Made by a program: the position numbers and the translations under genes. The notes below the pieces were generated by a model that worked only from the letters and a program-made list of their open reading frames with translations, was not told the DNA's origin and made no database searches. Source: Conidiobolus incongruus B7586 (lineage: Eukaryota; Entomophthoromycota; Entomophthoromycetes; Entomophthorales; Conidiobolaceae). From it: a DNA stretch of 13,902 nt. This document shows, piece after piece, positions 1-9,642 of this stretch. How positions within the stretch are numbered: the stretch's first letter is position 1; each line of letters begins with the position of its first letter. Location: contig JNEM01008525.1 of assembly GCA_000697335.1 (NCBI GenBank), forward strand, positions 1 through 13,902. The letters run 5' to 3'.

Positions 1-46
1 TAGTAATAATAATAATCATAATAATAATATATATAAATATATATAT
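1..46. repeat. TAA/TA microsatellite-like low-complexity tract
   Basis: Positions 4-27 are TAA triplets interrupted once by TCA, followed by alternating TA up to about 46. It is ordinary low-complexity sequence at the left edge of an AT-rich intergenic region. I see no flanking element that it belongs to. Confidence 0.7.
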
Positions 47-1392
47 TGAGGGTATTAAATCTACTATACATTTTATGTAAGATTTATTTTTTTAAAACTA
101 ACAATATTTTTGATAAATCAGAATATAAAAAATTACCCATTGATTATATTAAATTCTAAAAATAAATTATTTATAATATTGGAAATTAAATATATTTATT
201 TTTAAAAGTCATTAATAATAAATGACTATTTTATTATTATAGAACCCTGTTGAAATAATATACTGATTTTAAAAAACGCAATTATCTCATTTCCAACCTA
301 ATAATTGTTGCGCTTATTATACTCCAATTCATTCTATTCCCGGAATAAAAATGTTATTCAATTTTCAACCCTATTTCAAATTTAAGTGACATCATTATAT
401 AGTGTGATAGTTATATTTTTTAGTTTTACTGTATTATTAATAATCTATTAATTATATCTTTTATCATAGTATTATAAATGTTTAATATTTATTGCTATAT
501 GCATAAATATTCAAATTTAATATGTGAGGTTGAATTTGTTGATATAACTAGATCAAAGATTTTCCAAATTGAAGTTTAGTATTTTATCGCAGTGTGCTCT
601 GGTATATTTATTTGTTAATTTTAAGATATTTTGATATATCATTTATTCAACCTTTATTATGAATTATTAATAATATAATACCAAATAGTAATTTATTAAT
701 ATTACTTATAGTGTTGATATAAATGATATACAAAGTAATTTTTTAATTTATGACTAGCCATTAATTATTAAACTGATTAAGAGTACCAATTTTGATAATA
801 CAATACAAGTATCTGTAATATATAAAGGATTATTTCTAATATTAATAAAATAATTTACGAATAAATAATATTTATATTATGATAATATCATTAGAAACAA
901 TAATATATCTTACAGCATAGTCGAACTAAACATTATTATAGCAATTGCCTGTTCAAATCGTAGATTTGAAAAAAATATAAATTCATCACATTAAATTTGA
1001 AAATGATTGATAAATTTATATTATTTATTATTTCAATTGTGAAACTATTGTATAATTGGTTTAAATGTAATATAATCTTATTAATGAAAATATAAAAGTT
1101 TAATCTATATTCAAGTGGCTAACTTTATTGATATCAAGAAAACTCATGCCATTGCTCATCCTACTATTAGCAAATATAAACTTGTATGATAACACGAATT
1201 TGCGACCAAAATCAAAATCCAAATAAATTTCACAAAACACTATTAAGAAAAATCTAATGTTTTAGCCCATAAAATATAAAAGTGTAAATAAAATTCAATT
1301 AATTTACATCAACAGATTACTATGTAAAGTTTTGTGATTGTTGGGAATCTATAATTTTATTGTAAAGTTGAGATATTCGATATTAAATTGGA
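47..1392. other. AT-rich intergenic region without a supported gene
   Basis: This stretch is strongly AT-rich and has no long open frame on either strand. It holds two short perfect inverted repeats: AGTCATT at 207-213 paired with 221-227 (7-nt loop), and TTCAAATC at 952-959 paired with 963-970 (3-nt loop). There is also a 24-codon coding-like segment at 1115-1189. I recognise no RNA gene, mobile element or peptide family here. The last few hundred bases presumably contain the promoter of the oxidase gene that follows. Confidence 0.6.
952..970. repeat. Perfect 8-bp inverted repeat (hairpin)
   Basis: TTCAAATC at 952-959 and GATTTGAA at 963-970 are exact reverse complements separated by GTA. 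An A run follows on the + strand (969-975). The first arm resembles a tRNA B box, but no cloverleaf can be folded around it. In DNA this AT-rich such a palindrome may be chance. Confidence 0.4.
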
Positions 1393-1400
1393 TATAAAAG
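1393..1400 (+). promoter_or_regulatory. Candidate TATA box of the FAD oxidase gene
   Basis: TATAAAAG lies 61 bases before the ATG at 1461 and matches the eukaryotic TATA consensus, including the trailing G. TATA-like strings are frequent in this composition, so the spacing and the GC-bearing flank are the only support. The context of the ATG has an A at -3 (AATACAATG), as is typical of fungal starts. Confidence 0.4.
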
Positions 1401-1460
1401 ATGTGAACTTATTATCATCAATTAATTATCAATATAGAATATTAATCAAACTTAAATACA

Positions 1461-2945
1461 ATGTTAAAGGTCTCACTAATTCTTACTTTGATTGCTTTTA
1501 TGCTGGTTACTGCCGGCCAAGATGAAGGAGAAGAGAGGATTAGTGACGTTCACAAGTTTGAGAACTGCCTTCGAAAACATATTCCAGATGCTAAGATACT
1601 AACTAGAGGAAGTCAATTTGAAGCTGCTAATTATCAATGGAATTTACGTAATCCTGTCACTCTCCTAGGAATTTTCCAACCTAACGATAAAGTTCAAGTT
1701 CAACATGCTGTAAAATGTAGTTTAGAGACTAAGGTCCCAGTGGTCGCTAAATGTGGTGGTCACTCTTATGAAAAGTTCTCCTTTGGTACTGGTAAAGAAA
1801 TTATTGTAGATTTGAATAAGATGGATAAAGTAGTTGTGGATCCTAAATCTCAAACTGCAACAGTTCAAGCTGGTGCTCTTTTAGGCCATGTATATTACCA
1901 ACTTTATAAGCAAGGAGGTTATGCCGTTCCTGCAGGTAGCTGTCCTACTGTTGGAGTCTCTAGACACACCCTTGGAGGTGGTTATGGTTTCTCATCTCGT
2001 AAACATGGTTTCATGGTTGACAATCTTCTTCGTGCCGAAATTGTTCTTGCAAATGGCGAAGCTACTTTCGCTTCTGAGACTCAAAATGAAGACCTTTTCT
2101 GGGCACTTCGAGGGGCTGGTACTGGTAACTTTGGAACTATCACTGAATTCAAATTTAAGGTTTTCAAACCTCCTACCACCGTCACACGTTTGAAATTCCA
2201 TTATGAAATGGACCAATTTGAAGATGCTTTCAAATACTTCCAAAATTGGGCTGCTACTGATCCAGACTCATCCATTACTGCCGTTGCTCATATTAATAAG
2301 GAAGGCTTTGATGTTACCTCAGTCATTCAACCAGATCCTGAGGAACATCGCAAGGAAGTCATTAAGAGTATTCAGAAAGCATTCCCAATCCCTCACTGGA
2401 ATAAGGAATTCCGCTTTGATACTAGCTTTATTCAAATGATCATTGATTTAAGTGAATTAGAAAATGCTAAAGTTGAATCATTAACCAAAGTCACTCATGA
2501 TCTCATGCCTAAGAAATTCTTTAGAGCTAAATCAGCTTATGTTGATCGCAAATTAAATGATGAAGAAATAAAGGAATGGAAGCAGGTTATTTTGGACGGA
2601 CCTGATGAATACCTAGTCCTTTTCGATATGCAAGGAGGTGCTCTCAACAAAAAGTCACGTACTGATACAGCCTTGATTCATCGTCACAAACCCCTCTACT
2701 CTATTCAACTCATTGGAGACTACCATCCAGATAAGTTGGATAAGGCTGATGAAGACTGGAGTGAAACTTATTTCCAACGCATTGACAAAATGCCCTCAGA
2801 TGAATCATTCCAAAATTATATCGATGCTAAAGCAGGTGATGCTAAGAAATACTATGGAGAAAACTATGATCGTCTCAAGCAGATCAAGAAGAAATATGAT
2901 CCCAACAACTGGTTCAAGTTCAAACAATCTATCCCACTTGAATAA
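1461..2945 (+). CDS. Secreted FAD-linked oxidoreductase, berberine bridge enzyme (BBE) family
   Basis: This intact single-exon gene encodes 494 residues, a normal length for the family. Residues 1-19 form a signal peptide (Lys3, hydrophobic core, end near TAG-QDE), so the mature enzyme should be extracellular or in the secretory pathway. Residues about 60-240 are the FAD_binding_4 (PCMH-type) domain. His101 in CGGHSYE and Cys161 in PAGSCPTVGV sit where characterised members attach FAD through two covalent bonds. Cys36 and Cys86 match the conserved N-terminal disulfide pair. The BBE domain is at about residues 450-494, with NYID (Tyr453, a candidate active-site base), YYGENYDRL and KYDPNNWF. 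Members oxidise carbohydrates, alcohols or alkaloids with O2 and release H2O2; the substrate here cannot be told. Val164, three residues after the flavin Cys, is the residue found in O2-using members. One oddity: the usual GGH is SRH (Ser167, Arg168). I see no N-glycosylation sequon. No neighbouring gene gives functional context. Confidence 0.93.
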   Translation: MLKVSLILTLIAFMLVTAGQDEGEERISDVHKFENCLRKHIPDAKILTRGSQFEAANYQWNLRNPVTLLGIFQPNDKVQVQHAVKCSLETKVPVVAKCGGHSYEKFSFGTGKEIIVDLNKMDKVVVDPKSQTATVQAGALLGHVYYQLYKQGGYAVPAGSCPTVGVSRHTLGGGYGFSSRKHGFMVDNLLRAEIVLANGEATFASETQNEDLFWALRGAGTGNFGTITEFKFKVFKPPTTVTRLKFHYEMDQFEDAFKYFQNWAATDPDSSITAVAHINKEGFDVTSVIQPDPEEHRKEVIKSIQKAFPIPHWNKEFRFDTSFIQMIIDLSELENAKVESLTKVTHDLMPKKFFRAKSAYVDRKLNDEEIKEWKQVILDGPDEYLVLFDMQGGALNKKSRTDTALIHRHKPLYSIQLIGDYHPDKLDKADEDWSETYFQRIDKMPSDESFQNYIDAKAGDAKKYYGENYDRLKQIKKKYDPNNWFKFKQSIPLE

Positions 2946-3010
2946 TTTTCAATATTTCCCATTTCCAATTCCTTACTCACTTCCGCTGTCTCTTCAATGA
3001 TTGCAATTTG

Positions 3011-3016
3011 AATAAA
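3011..3016 (+). terminator. Polyadenylation signal AATAAA after the FAD oxidase
   Basis: AATAAA begins 66 bases after the stop codon, in a pyrimidine-rich 3' region (2946-3000) unlike the surrounding AT-rich DNA. Position and sequence fit a eukaryotic poly(A) signal, though the hexamer is common in this composition. Confidence 0.45.
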
Positions 3017-6000
3017 TTTTATACAATCTGAACACTGTCATAAAATCTCATTCAGAAATCGCAAATATCAATCACCACCAAAATTTAATCTCTGGAATTA
3101 ATTTATTTATTATCATCAATATTCCGTTTAATTTATTAAGGATCATCATTGACTATTTGATTCATCATAATATTATATTCGTAACACAACTTAAGTTCAA
3201 TGTAAATTATTATTTATATAATTTAAGTTTTAAATACAATTATATATCCAAGGAATCCCAACCTTCAATATTCATTGTCTTTTATATATTGTAATGATTA
3301 TATGGTTAATTCAATTATTTATTTATTTTATTATATAAATGTAACTTCAATAATAATCCGCACTAGTTTATCGTACTTTAGAAAATCTATTTGCTTAAAT
3401 CACCTCAGAATTAATTAATAATTACCATCATTCTATAAATAGCATTAATTATTTATTATAAGAATCATTAATATCTATTTTCTCTCTCTATACTTTGTTT
3501 TAATATTATTTTGAATTGCTCTTTATAATTCATTGTGATACAATTTAAAATTTAATGAAAACTCAATAATAGAATATATTGACTTTGAGTCTATAGTGAA
3601 TATAATGTAAATTCATTTCAAAAAATTTCAACATTAAATAGTGCAGTTATGCAATATGCTATTTTGAGCAACTCAAGCTTGCAAAATCAAAACAATTTAT
3701 GTAAGTTAGTTATTTTAAATAAAATGATATTAAATCGGTGGAAAATTTTATCTTGAATAAGGAATTCCATAATGTAACAATGAAATCTATCATATTAAAA
3801 GTCAATACTTTTAGTAGTTTCATACACACTCTTATCCAAATTTTTATATAAATTAATTATTATAACAACCAAACCAACGAATGTTTGTTTATAACTAAAT
3901 TAACAAAGATATATCCAAAGTAAAGAAATATGGAGTAAGTATTTGCTTTTTGCTCAATGTAGTGTAATACGATTTATTTATTCTATTTTTATAAATTCCA
4001 AATTTTGTTTTAAATATAATAGTGTAGTTGGTTTTTCATTAATATATTCAATATTAGATAAATAAATTTTCAATAACGGTGCTGATTATGACCTATTATT
4101 AAATTCTATAATTATGTTTTTCACATTGATGAAATACTTTCATATTTAATATTTGACTAAAAATTTTATTATATGTTCATCAATTCTTTTAAGTGTATAT
4201 TTTGACCAAAATATTAAAAAATTAATTATATGGGGATGATATTAAGAGATGATAAAATTCTAATTCCTGGATACTACCTATTTTGCTATGAATTAAAACT
4301 TATATATCTATAATATAAATAACAGAATATATTTTAGATATTGTGAATTTAATAATACTTTGAATTACAAAAATTTAAAATAATATTAATATTCTTAATT
4401 ATTTGAAATTATTGAAATATAACAATGATTTTGAAAAAATTATCAATACATCGCATATCTTCAGTTGTACTATTAATATCAAAAATATGCTATTCGTTCA
4501 GTAATATTGAATAGTTTATTAAAATTGTGTTATATTTTGTTGGTTAAGTTGAAAAATATCATTTGTGGTATATGCTCAATCCATTTACTTGTTTATTTGA
4601 TAAAGCCACTTTTTAAAATATAATTTTCTATTGGGCAATATTATGATTAAAAAAGTGATGTTTAAAAGTGGAATATGTACTTTATTGGTATAGTAACATT
4701 GGGCACATTTTGTATTAAATTAATTTATTGAGTCATCTTGATAGATCTATTATCAAAAAAAATTATCTTAAGAATCTTTGTCATTAATTATAAGGTTTTA
4801 ATTATATTCTAACTCGCAACATTAATCCACATAATTAAATTACATTGTTTTTGTTTAATAATACACTTTCTAAATATTTGGATGATGAATATTAAATATG
4901 AAATTATGAATTATTTACAATAATATCAACTCTAATGAGAGGTTTATTAAATGATTTATTTTAATATATCTAAAATTTTTAATTATCGTCTAATATAGAT
5001 TTTAGTGTAAATTATTTGTGAATCAAATGTTTGGAAATATTTTAATAGATTATATACATAAATTGTGAAATAGTAATCTACGTGAAAACTATTGTGCATA
5101 ATGACTGTGGATTAAGTGATTAAAAAAGTTGAAAAGGTCAAAATTAAAGATATAGTGAAATTGATTTTGAGATTATTAATAAACAAAATATTTATTATAT
5201 AACTGTCTGGATATTTTTTTTCGTATTCATATATCCTGGAATTTCAAATATATAGAATTTTAACTATGAATATATTCCGAATTTTTTAAAAATATTTAAA
5301 ACTAATTCAAACTAAATATTGTTTTGATTGGTTACTTAATAAAAAAAATTCGTAATTAATAATAGTATAAAATAAATAAATCCAGAATTGTCATTGAAAA
5401 TAGAATTTGAAACAATATAAAATTTGATAATCAATTTAAAAAACTAAGTTGATAAAAATGTCTAATGAATAAAGTTACTATTTTCATTCAATTTTCTAAA
5501 TTTTAAAATATTACAAAATATTTCAGTTAAAATATTTTCATATTCATTGATCATAATATTACTTAATGCAACCTTGGATTTATAGATGGAGATGTGATTA
5601 CTATATAATATACCTACCATTATTCGAAATTTAATAAGCACAAGAATCATAGCAAATATTGATATTAAATAAAATGAGAAAAAGCTTTAAAGGGTTATGA
5701 TATAAAATCTATTATACAAATTTATGAAAAATTATGAGAAAATCGATAATTATCTAATAATTAATATTATTCAATACACAGATTCTGAATTTTAATGTAA
5801 CTCAATCTCGAATTATTTATTTTGATCAAAATGTGCCATATTTTATAACCGAAAAGTTTTAGTAAATAAAAATAATGAAATGAAATATTGACTAAGAAAC
5901 AATCAAACGATTTTTATATAAAAGTTATTCTTAAAATCAACAATTCACTGAGTTTAATAAGGTTACAAATTATTCCGGAGAATATTTATTATTCATTTCT

Positions 6001-6097
6001 TTTATAATGAAATTATCATTAGTATATTTCCTCTTACAAATATTTCAAACCTGAAATTTAATGAAAAGATCAATACATTAATAGGATCCAATAACCC

Positions 6098-6133
6098 ATG
6101 GTTTAACTTATTTTTATATATTAATAGACCATG
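6098..6133. repeat. Imperfect inverted repeat around CATGGT
   Basis: CATGGTTTA at 6098-6106 and TAGACCATG at 6125-6133 pair at 8 of 9 positions across an 18-nt spacer. It has more G+C than most palindromes nearby, but no gene or element boundary lies beside it, so no role is assigned. Confidence 0.35.
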
Positions 6134-6424
6134 TGGATAAAACAAGCTTGTGTTAATAATTGTAAACATTCCGATTGAATATTTTTTTGATTTTGTAATT
6201 GAAAATCAATTGTAAATATTCAAAATATATCAATTTAACCCAATTGACCTCTTAAGTAATATTACTTAGTTAATGTTTGAGATCATATATGAAATTTCGT
6301 GAACTAAATCCAATTTATAATTCCATCCCTAATGTTTAATAGCATTGTCTTATGTATATCATTAATTAATAATCATAATACCAAAAATAAACATCAAAAT
6401 TGATTGAATTGTTGTTTTATAATG

Positions 6425-6447
6425 AATATCTTAATATATAAGATATT
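6425..6447. repeat. Perfect 9-bp inverted repeat
   Basis: AATATCTTA at 6425-6433 and TAAGATATT at 6439-6447 are exact reverse complements with a 5-nt loop. Being almost all A and T, it may well be chance. No T run follows that would make it a terminator. Confidence 0.35.
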
Positions 6448-6894
6448 ATATTATTATAAATCTATCTATTGATAATTGGTAAAAATATCAATATATTTCG
6501 TTTTCTCAATTAGGGGCTAGTGCTTCTACTTTTAATAAATCGCAGTTATCACGAATACATATTATTAATAAAGTTCCAATTAGAAAAATATTTAGACAAT
6601 AATATTTACAATCCAAAACATAATTCTTCACACTAAAATGATTTATTTTCTACCTCATATCAATACAGAATATATTTAATATATCAAATTCCAAAGAGTA
6701 TACCAGAATATTTTAAAATGTTTCATCCCGAGTTGAATTTAATCAAAGATTTTAAATATACAATCTATATATGTAATATATCATAATCACATCATCTACA
6801 AGTCCTAAAAATTGAACAATTGAATCATTAAAAATAATAAAAATAACAAGTATCTAAGTTTATTTGACAAAATAAACTGGTTTTTTCATATATT

Positions 6895-6919
6895 TCATTA
6901 TTATCATTATTATTATCAT
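6895..6919. repeat. Short TTA/TCA trinucleotide tract
   Basis: Roughly eight triplets alternate between TTA and TCA. It is an imperfect microsatellite in intergenic DNA with no evident role. Confidence 0.5.
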
Positions 6920-7218
6920 ATGGAATAGTACAAATCTTCAAATTCTTCATTATCGAATGTTTATTGGTCGAATAATTGACCGATTTGTAAAAATATATTT
7001 GAATCATAGGAATTTTATAATCGATATATTATGTATGCATTTAATTACTAAACAATACCTTGAATATTGAATTCAATCCTTTAATTAAATAGAGTATTTT
7101 TTTAATCCATTTAATGCACAGATTGCATATTAATATTATATTTAATTTGGTCAGAAGTATCACACTCATATGACTTTAAATTTTTAGTTTATCAAAACTT
7201 GTTAAAATGTCAGTTTAT

Positions 7219-7249
7219 AGACTTCTTGAATTTGGTATAATAATTACGT
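7219..7249 (+). promoter_or_regulatory. Upstream block shared with the intact peptidase gene (dead copy)
   Basis: These 31 bases match 12070-12100 at 25 positions by my ungapped hand alignment, including an exact GTATAATAATT core. The block ends 92 bases before the TAAATACTC string at 7341; in the intact copy the equivalent gap is 97 bases. Collinear blocks at similar distances from a homologous gene suggest that the duplication carried the promoter, and that this block is either inherited sequence or a constrained element. Confidence 0.45.
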
Positions 7250-7340
7250 CTCTTTTCAGAATTGAGATCTATCATATGACTTATTATAGAAATACAGTTA
7301 TTTTCTGTTCGAACGAAATATATGGAATTTGAAAAGTGAT

Positions 7341-7349
7341 TAAATACTC
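7341..7349 (+). promoter_or_regulatory. TATA-like TAAATACTC upstream of the peptidase pseudogene
   Basis: The same 9-mer occurs at 12197-12205 upstream of the intact copy. Here it lies 54 bases before the position of the lost start codon, against 80 bases in the intact copy. It is a candidate relic of the core promoter. Confidence 0.35.
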
Positions 7350-7394
7350 AGGTAAAGTTATTTGGTTTCAATACTAAGAATTAAAATAATACAT

Positions 7395-9593
7395 AAGGAA
7401 GCTTTATCAATTTTCCAATGTTTGACATCGTTATTAGCTACTAATGGAGAAGAACTGAATGGAATAAGGCCGATTTTGCGAACAATAGCCCGTGAGCTAA
7501 AATAGTGATTGGAAATACCTTTTGGCTCCAAGTGATCCAAATGCTAAGAATATCAATTTGGGTAATAATGTTGAAACTACATATAAGCTTTTGCACAATC
7601 TTGTTCATCCAAAGGCTGATAAATTCGTTAATGATCAAAAAGATCTCACTAAACACTCTATTCGCCTCGATTCGACTAGAATTAAGCTGTAATATTTTAA
7701 CAACTATGCTAGCTCTGGATTAAATCAAGCTGTCAACGGTAATTCTTACTATACAATCCTAGTTCATACTCCCAATGCATGTAAAACGATCAATATATTA
7801 ATGATAGCAGGCCAACTTTAGTAGATTCCAGACTAATAAATAACAAATATTTCTCGAATATCTCCACTTTCAGGCAGTCTAAGGATGGTAGATACTTGAC
7901 CTGTGTTCTCCGTCGCAAGGATTCCGACTGGGAAACTATCTAGGTAGCCCCTCTAAATACTGAAAAGAGCACTGAAGAGGAAGTGTTGTGAGCTTAATCC
8001 AACAGCGCAATTGATTTGGATTTCAAATTAACTAGTTTTTACTACTTCAAAGCCAAGAAGCTTAAAGGATTGAGCTTTGATAATGCTGGGTTGGGAAATG
8101 ATAAGTTTATCTCTAAAGATTTCCGGTTCCATAAGGTTAGTGCTAGTACTAATAATGATACTACTGTAAATGAAGATCGCTCTTTTCGCACTCTCAAGGT
8201 ACTATTCAAAATATACACGCTATTGACATTCGTCAAACTGTTAGTATCTCCACTAAAGAAGTCGCTGGTGACGAAATCCATGGCTCTGGCGCCAAAACCA
8301 CGTTGATAACATGGTTCGTCGTGGAAGCTCTGGCTTTGTTCTCTCAGGTGATGGCAACAACTTGAAATTTGTTTCAATGACAATGAAGCCATGCACTTTA
8401 TTACCGATATTGGCACTCCTAACCGTCATTTGGGTCAGTTGAATTCAACAATGTTGACAAGTTTGTTGTTGTCCCTCAAGCTGATCAAAGTTTTTATTTG
8501 AAACTGTTACTGGCAAGCATAAGAAAGTTAGCTTATACTACTCGGATGGAATTTCTTTCATTAAATACGTCAAAAATGGAGAAGTCACTCCCATCGACAT
8601 TGAAATTCTCTTCGGTGATGCTCACTCTCCATCCTTGTCTGAAGATGGTAGGATCCTGACATTCTCTTTGCGATCTTTCCTTTATATTTCTCAAACCTAC
8701 GAATACAATTTTGAAACCAAGAGTTTGAAATTGAAGAACCAAGTTGAGGGTAATGGTTTTAATGCTAATGACTTCGTTCAATATCGTACTTTTTACAGTG
8801 ATAAAGATTGTCAAGGAATCCCCATCTTATTAGCTCACAGAAAGAATCTCCAACTTAATAAATCTACTGGTGGCTTATTATATGATTATGGTGGCTTCGA
8901 AGTGCAACTACACCCATCTTTCGTCCCTGATTTGGTATACTTAATGAAGGACAAGAATTTCATTGTTGCTATCGTTTTGATCCGCGGTTGTGGTGAACGT
9001 GGTAAAGAATGGTGGCAAAAAGCTGTAAAATTGAATAAGCCATTGTCCTACCAAGATTTCTCAGCTACTGCCGATTTTTTGCAAAAGGATCCCAATTATG
9101 GTTTCGTTAGTAACAAGAAATTGTTCATTAATAGTGGCTCCAATGGAGGTTTATTAACTACTGCTACTTGTAACCTCATCCCTGATCAGTTCGGTAGTTG
9201 TATTGCTGATGTTGGTGTCCATGATTTACTCCGCTTTCAACACTTCGCGGTCGGTTATGGATGGGCCAGTGACTATAGCACTTCAGCCTTCTCAAAAGAG
9301 CAATTCGAAGCGATTCGCAGTATTTCACCTCTTGAAAATATTTTGCCAAAACCTGGATCTAAAACTACTTATCCTCACTACCTTATTAATACTGCCGATT
9401 ATGATGATCGTGTATCTCCATTGCGTTCTCTCAAAATTGCAGCCACCATTCAAGCTAAAAATAAAAACTTTCTGATCCTACTCTACTTTATGTTGCGCGT
9501 AATTTTGGTCATTCTCCATCCAATCTACCAGTTTGTATCGATGGCCAGTTGAATCAAATTTCATTGATTAATATTAGTTTGGACAAATTATGA
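7395..9593 (+). pseudogene. Decayed prolyl oligopeptidase (S9A) paralogue
   Basis: This is a dead copy of the peptidase gene at 12277. Homology runs the full family length, about 730 codons. The start is lost: ATGAAA of the intact copy aligns with AAGGAA at 7395-7400. QCLTSLLATNGEEL then matches the leader of the live protein. The propeller-coding part has several frameshifts and stops, for example TAG at 7941 for Tyr, and TGA at 7989 plus TAA at 7995 in VLWAK. From 8635 a 305-codon frame reads well: YDYGGF (YGYGG in the live copy), IRGCGERG (IRGGG), SGSNGG with the nucleophile Ser at 9139-9141 (family GGSNGG), and TADYDDRV with the catalytic Asp at 9403-9405. After about 9470 homology moves to another frame, which holds the catalytic His (NFGHS, 9510-9512) and ends at TGA 9591-9593. 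GC is still near 37% in the 3' half, so inactivation looks fairly recent. The 305-codon frame is a remnant; I do not consider it a gene. Confidence 0.9.
8672..8789 (+). repeat. 118-bp tract identical to the intact paralogue (copy 1)
   Basis: Read base by base, these 118 bases are identical to 13580-13697, including all third codon positions. Just beyond the right edge I count 15 differences in 91 bases, and several differences lie close to the left edge. A perfect block with abrupt edges inside diverged paralogues is the mark of gene conversion. Confidence 0.85.
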
Positions 9594-9636
9594 TTACCCA
9601 AGATGAAATAGTTCCGCACTTAATATTAAACTCTAC

Positions 9637-9642
9637 AATAAA
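9637..9642 (+). terminator. AATAAA after the peptidase pseudogene
   Basis: AATAAA starts 44 bases after the last in-homology stop codon (9591-9593). It is a plausible relic of the poly(A) signal of the once-working gene. Confidence 0.35.

Larger units (their letters stand above)
3017..7218. other. Long AT-rich intergenic region, no supported gene
   Basis: About 4.2 kb with GC near 10-15% and only short, low-complexity open frames (the longest, 62 codons on the - strand at 5462-5650, looks random). I find no tRNA or rRNA, no transposon termini and no paralogue remnant of the flanking genes. It contains a 9-bp perfect inverted repeat at 6425-6447, an imperfect one at 6098-6133, a TTA/TCA triplet tract at 6895-6919, and a slightly coding-like 39-codon frame at 6483-6602. 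None can be given a function. Confidence 0.6.

Noticed and set aside
900-990. A tRNA gene, suggested by GTTCAAATC resembling a B box
   Set aside because: The bases around it form a plain 8-bp hairpin. No acceptor stem, anticodon arm or matching A box at the right distance can be paired.
2399-3769. Repeated 14-mer GAATAAGGAATTCC, inside the oxidase gene and at about 3755
   Set aside because: With this base composition, matches of this length between two sites are expected by chance several times in a window of this size, and the flanks do not align.
5462-5650. 62-codon open frame on the - strand
   Set aside because: Same reasons: biased low-complexity composition, no motif, and no start context worth noting.
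3017-7218. A transposon, virus-like element or CRISPR-like array in the long spacer
   Set aside because: I found no regularly spaced repeats, no long terminal or inverted repeats, no target-site duplications and no frame resembling transposase, reverse transcriptase or integrase.
8042-8416. 124-codon open frame on the - strand
   Set aside because: It lies wholly antisense to the peptidase pseudogene, has no recognisable domain, and is explained as a shadow of the GC-richer coding strand.
8635-9552. A stand-alone 305-residue peptidase gene
   Set aside because: Its start is internal to a longer region of homology, it lacks the N-terminal and propeller parts, its last 25 or so residues are out of the homologous frame and lose the catalytic His, and key loop glycines are changed. 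It is the best-preserved part of a pseudogene.
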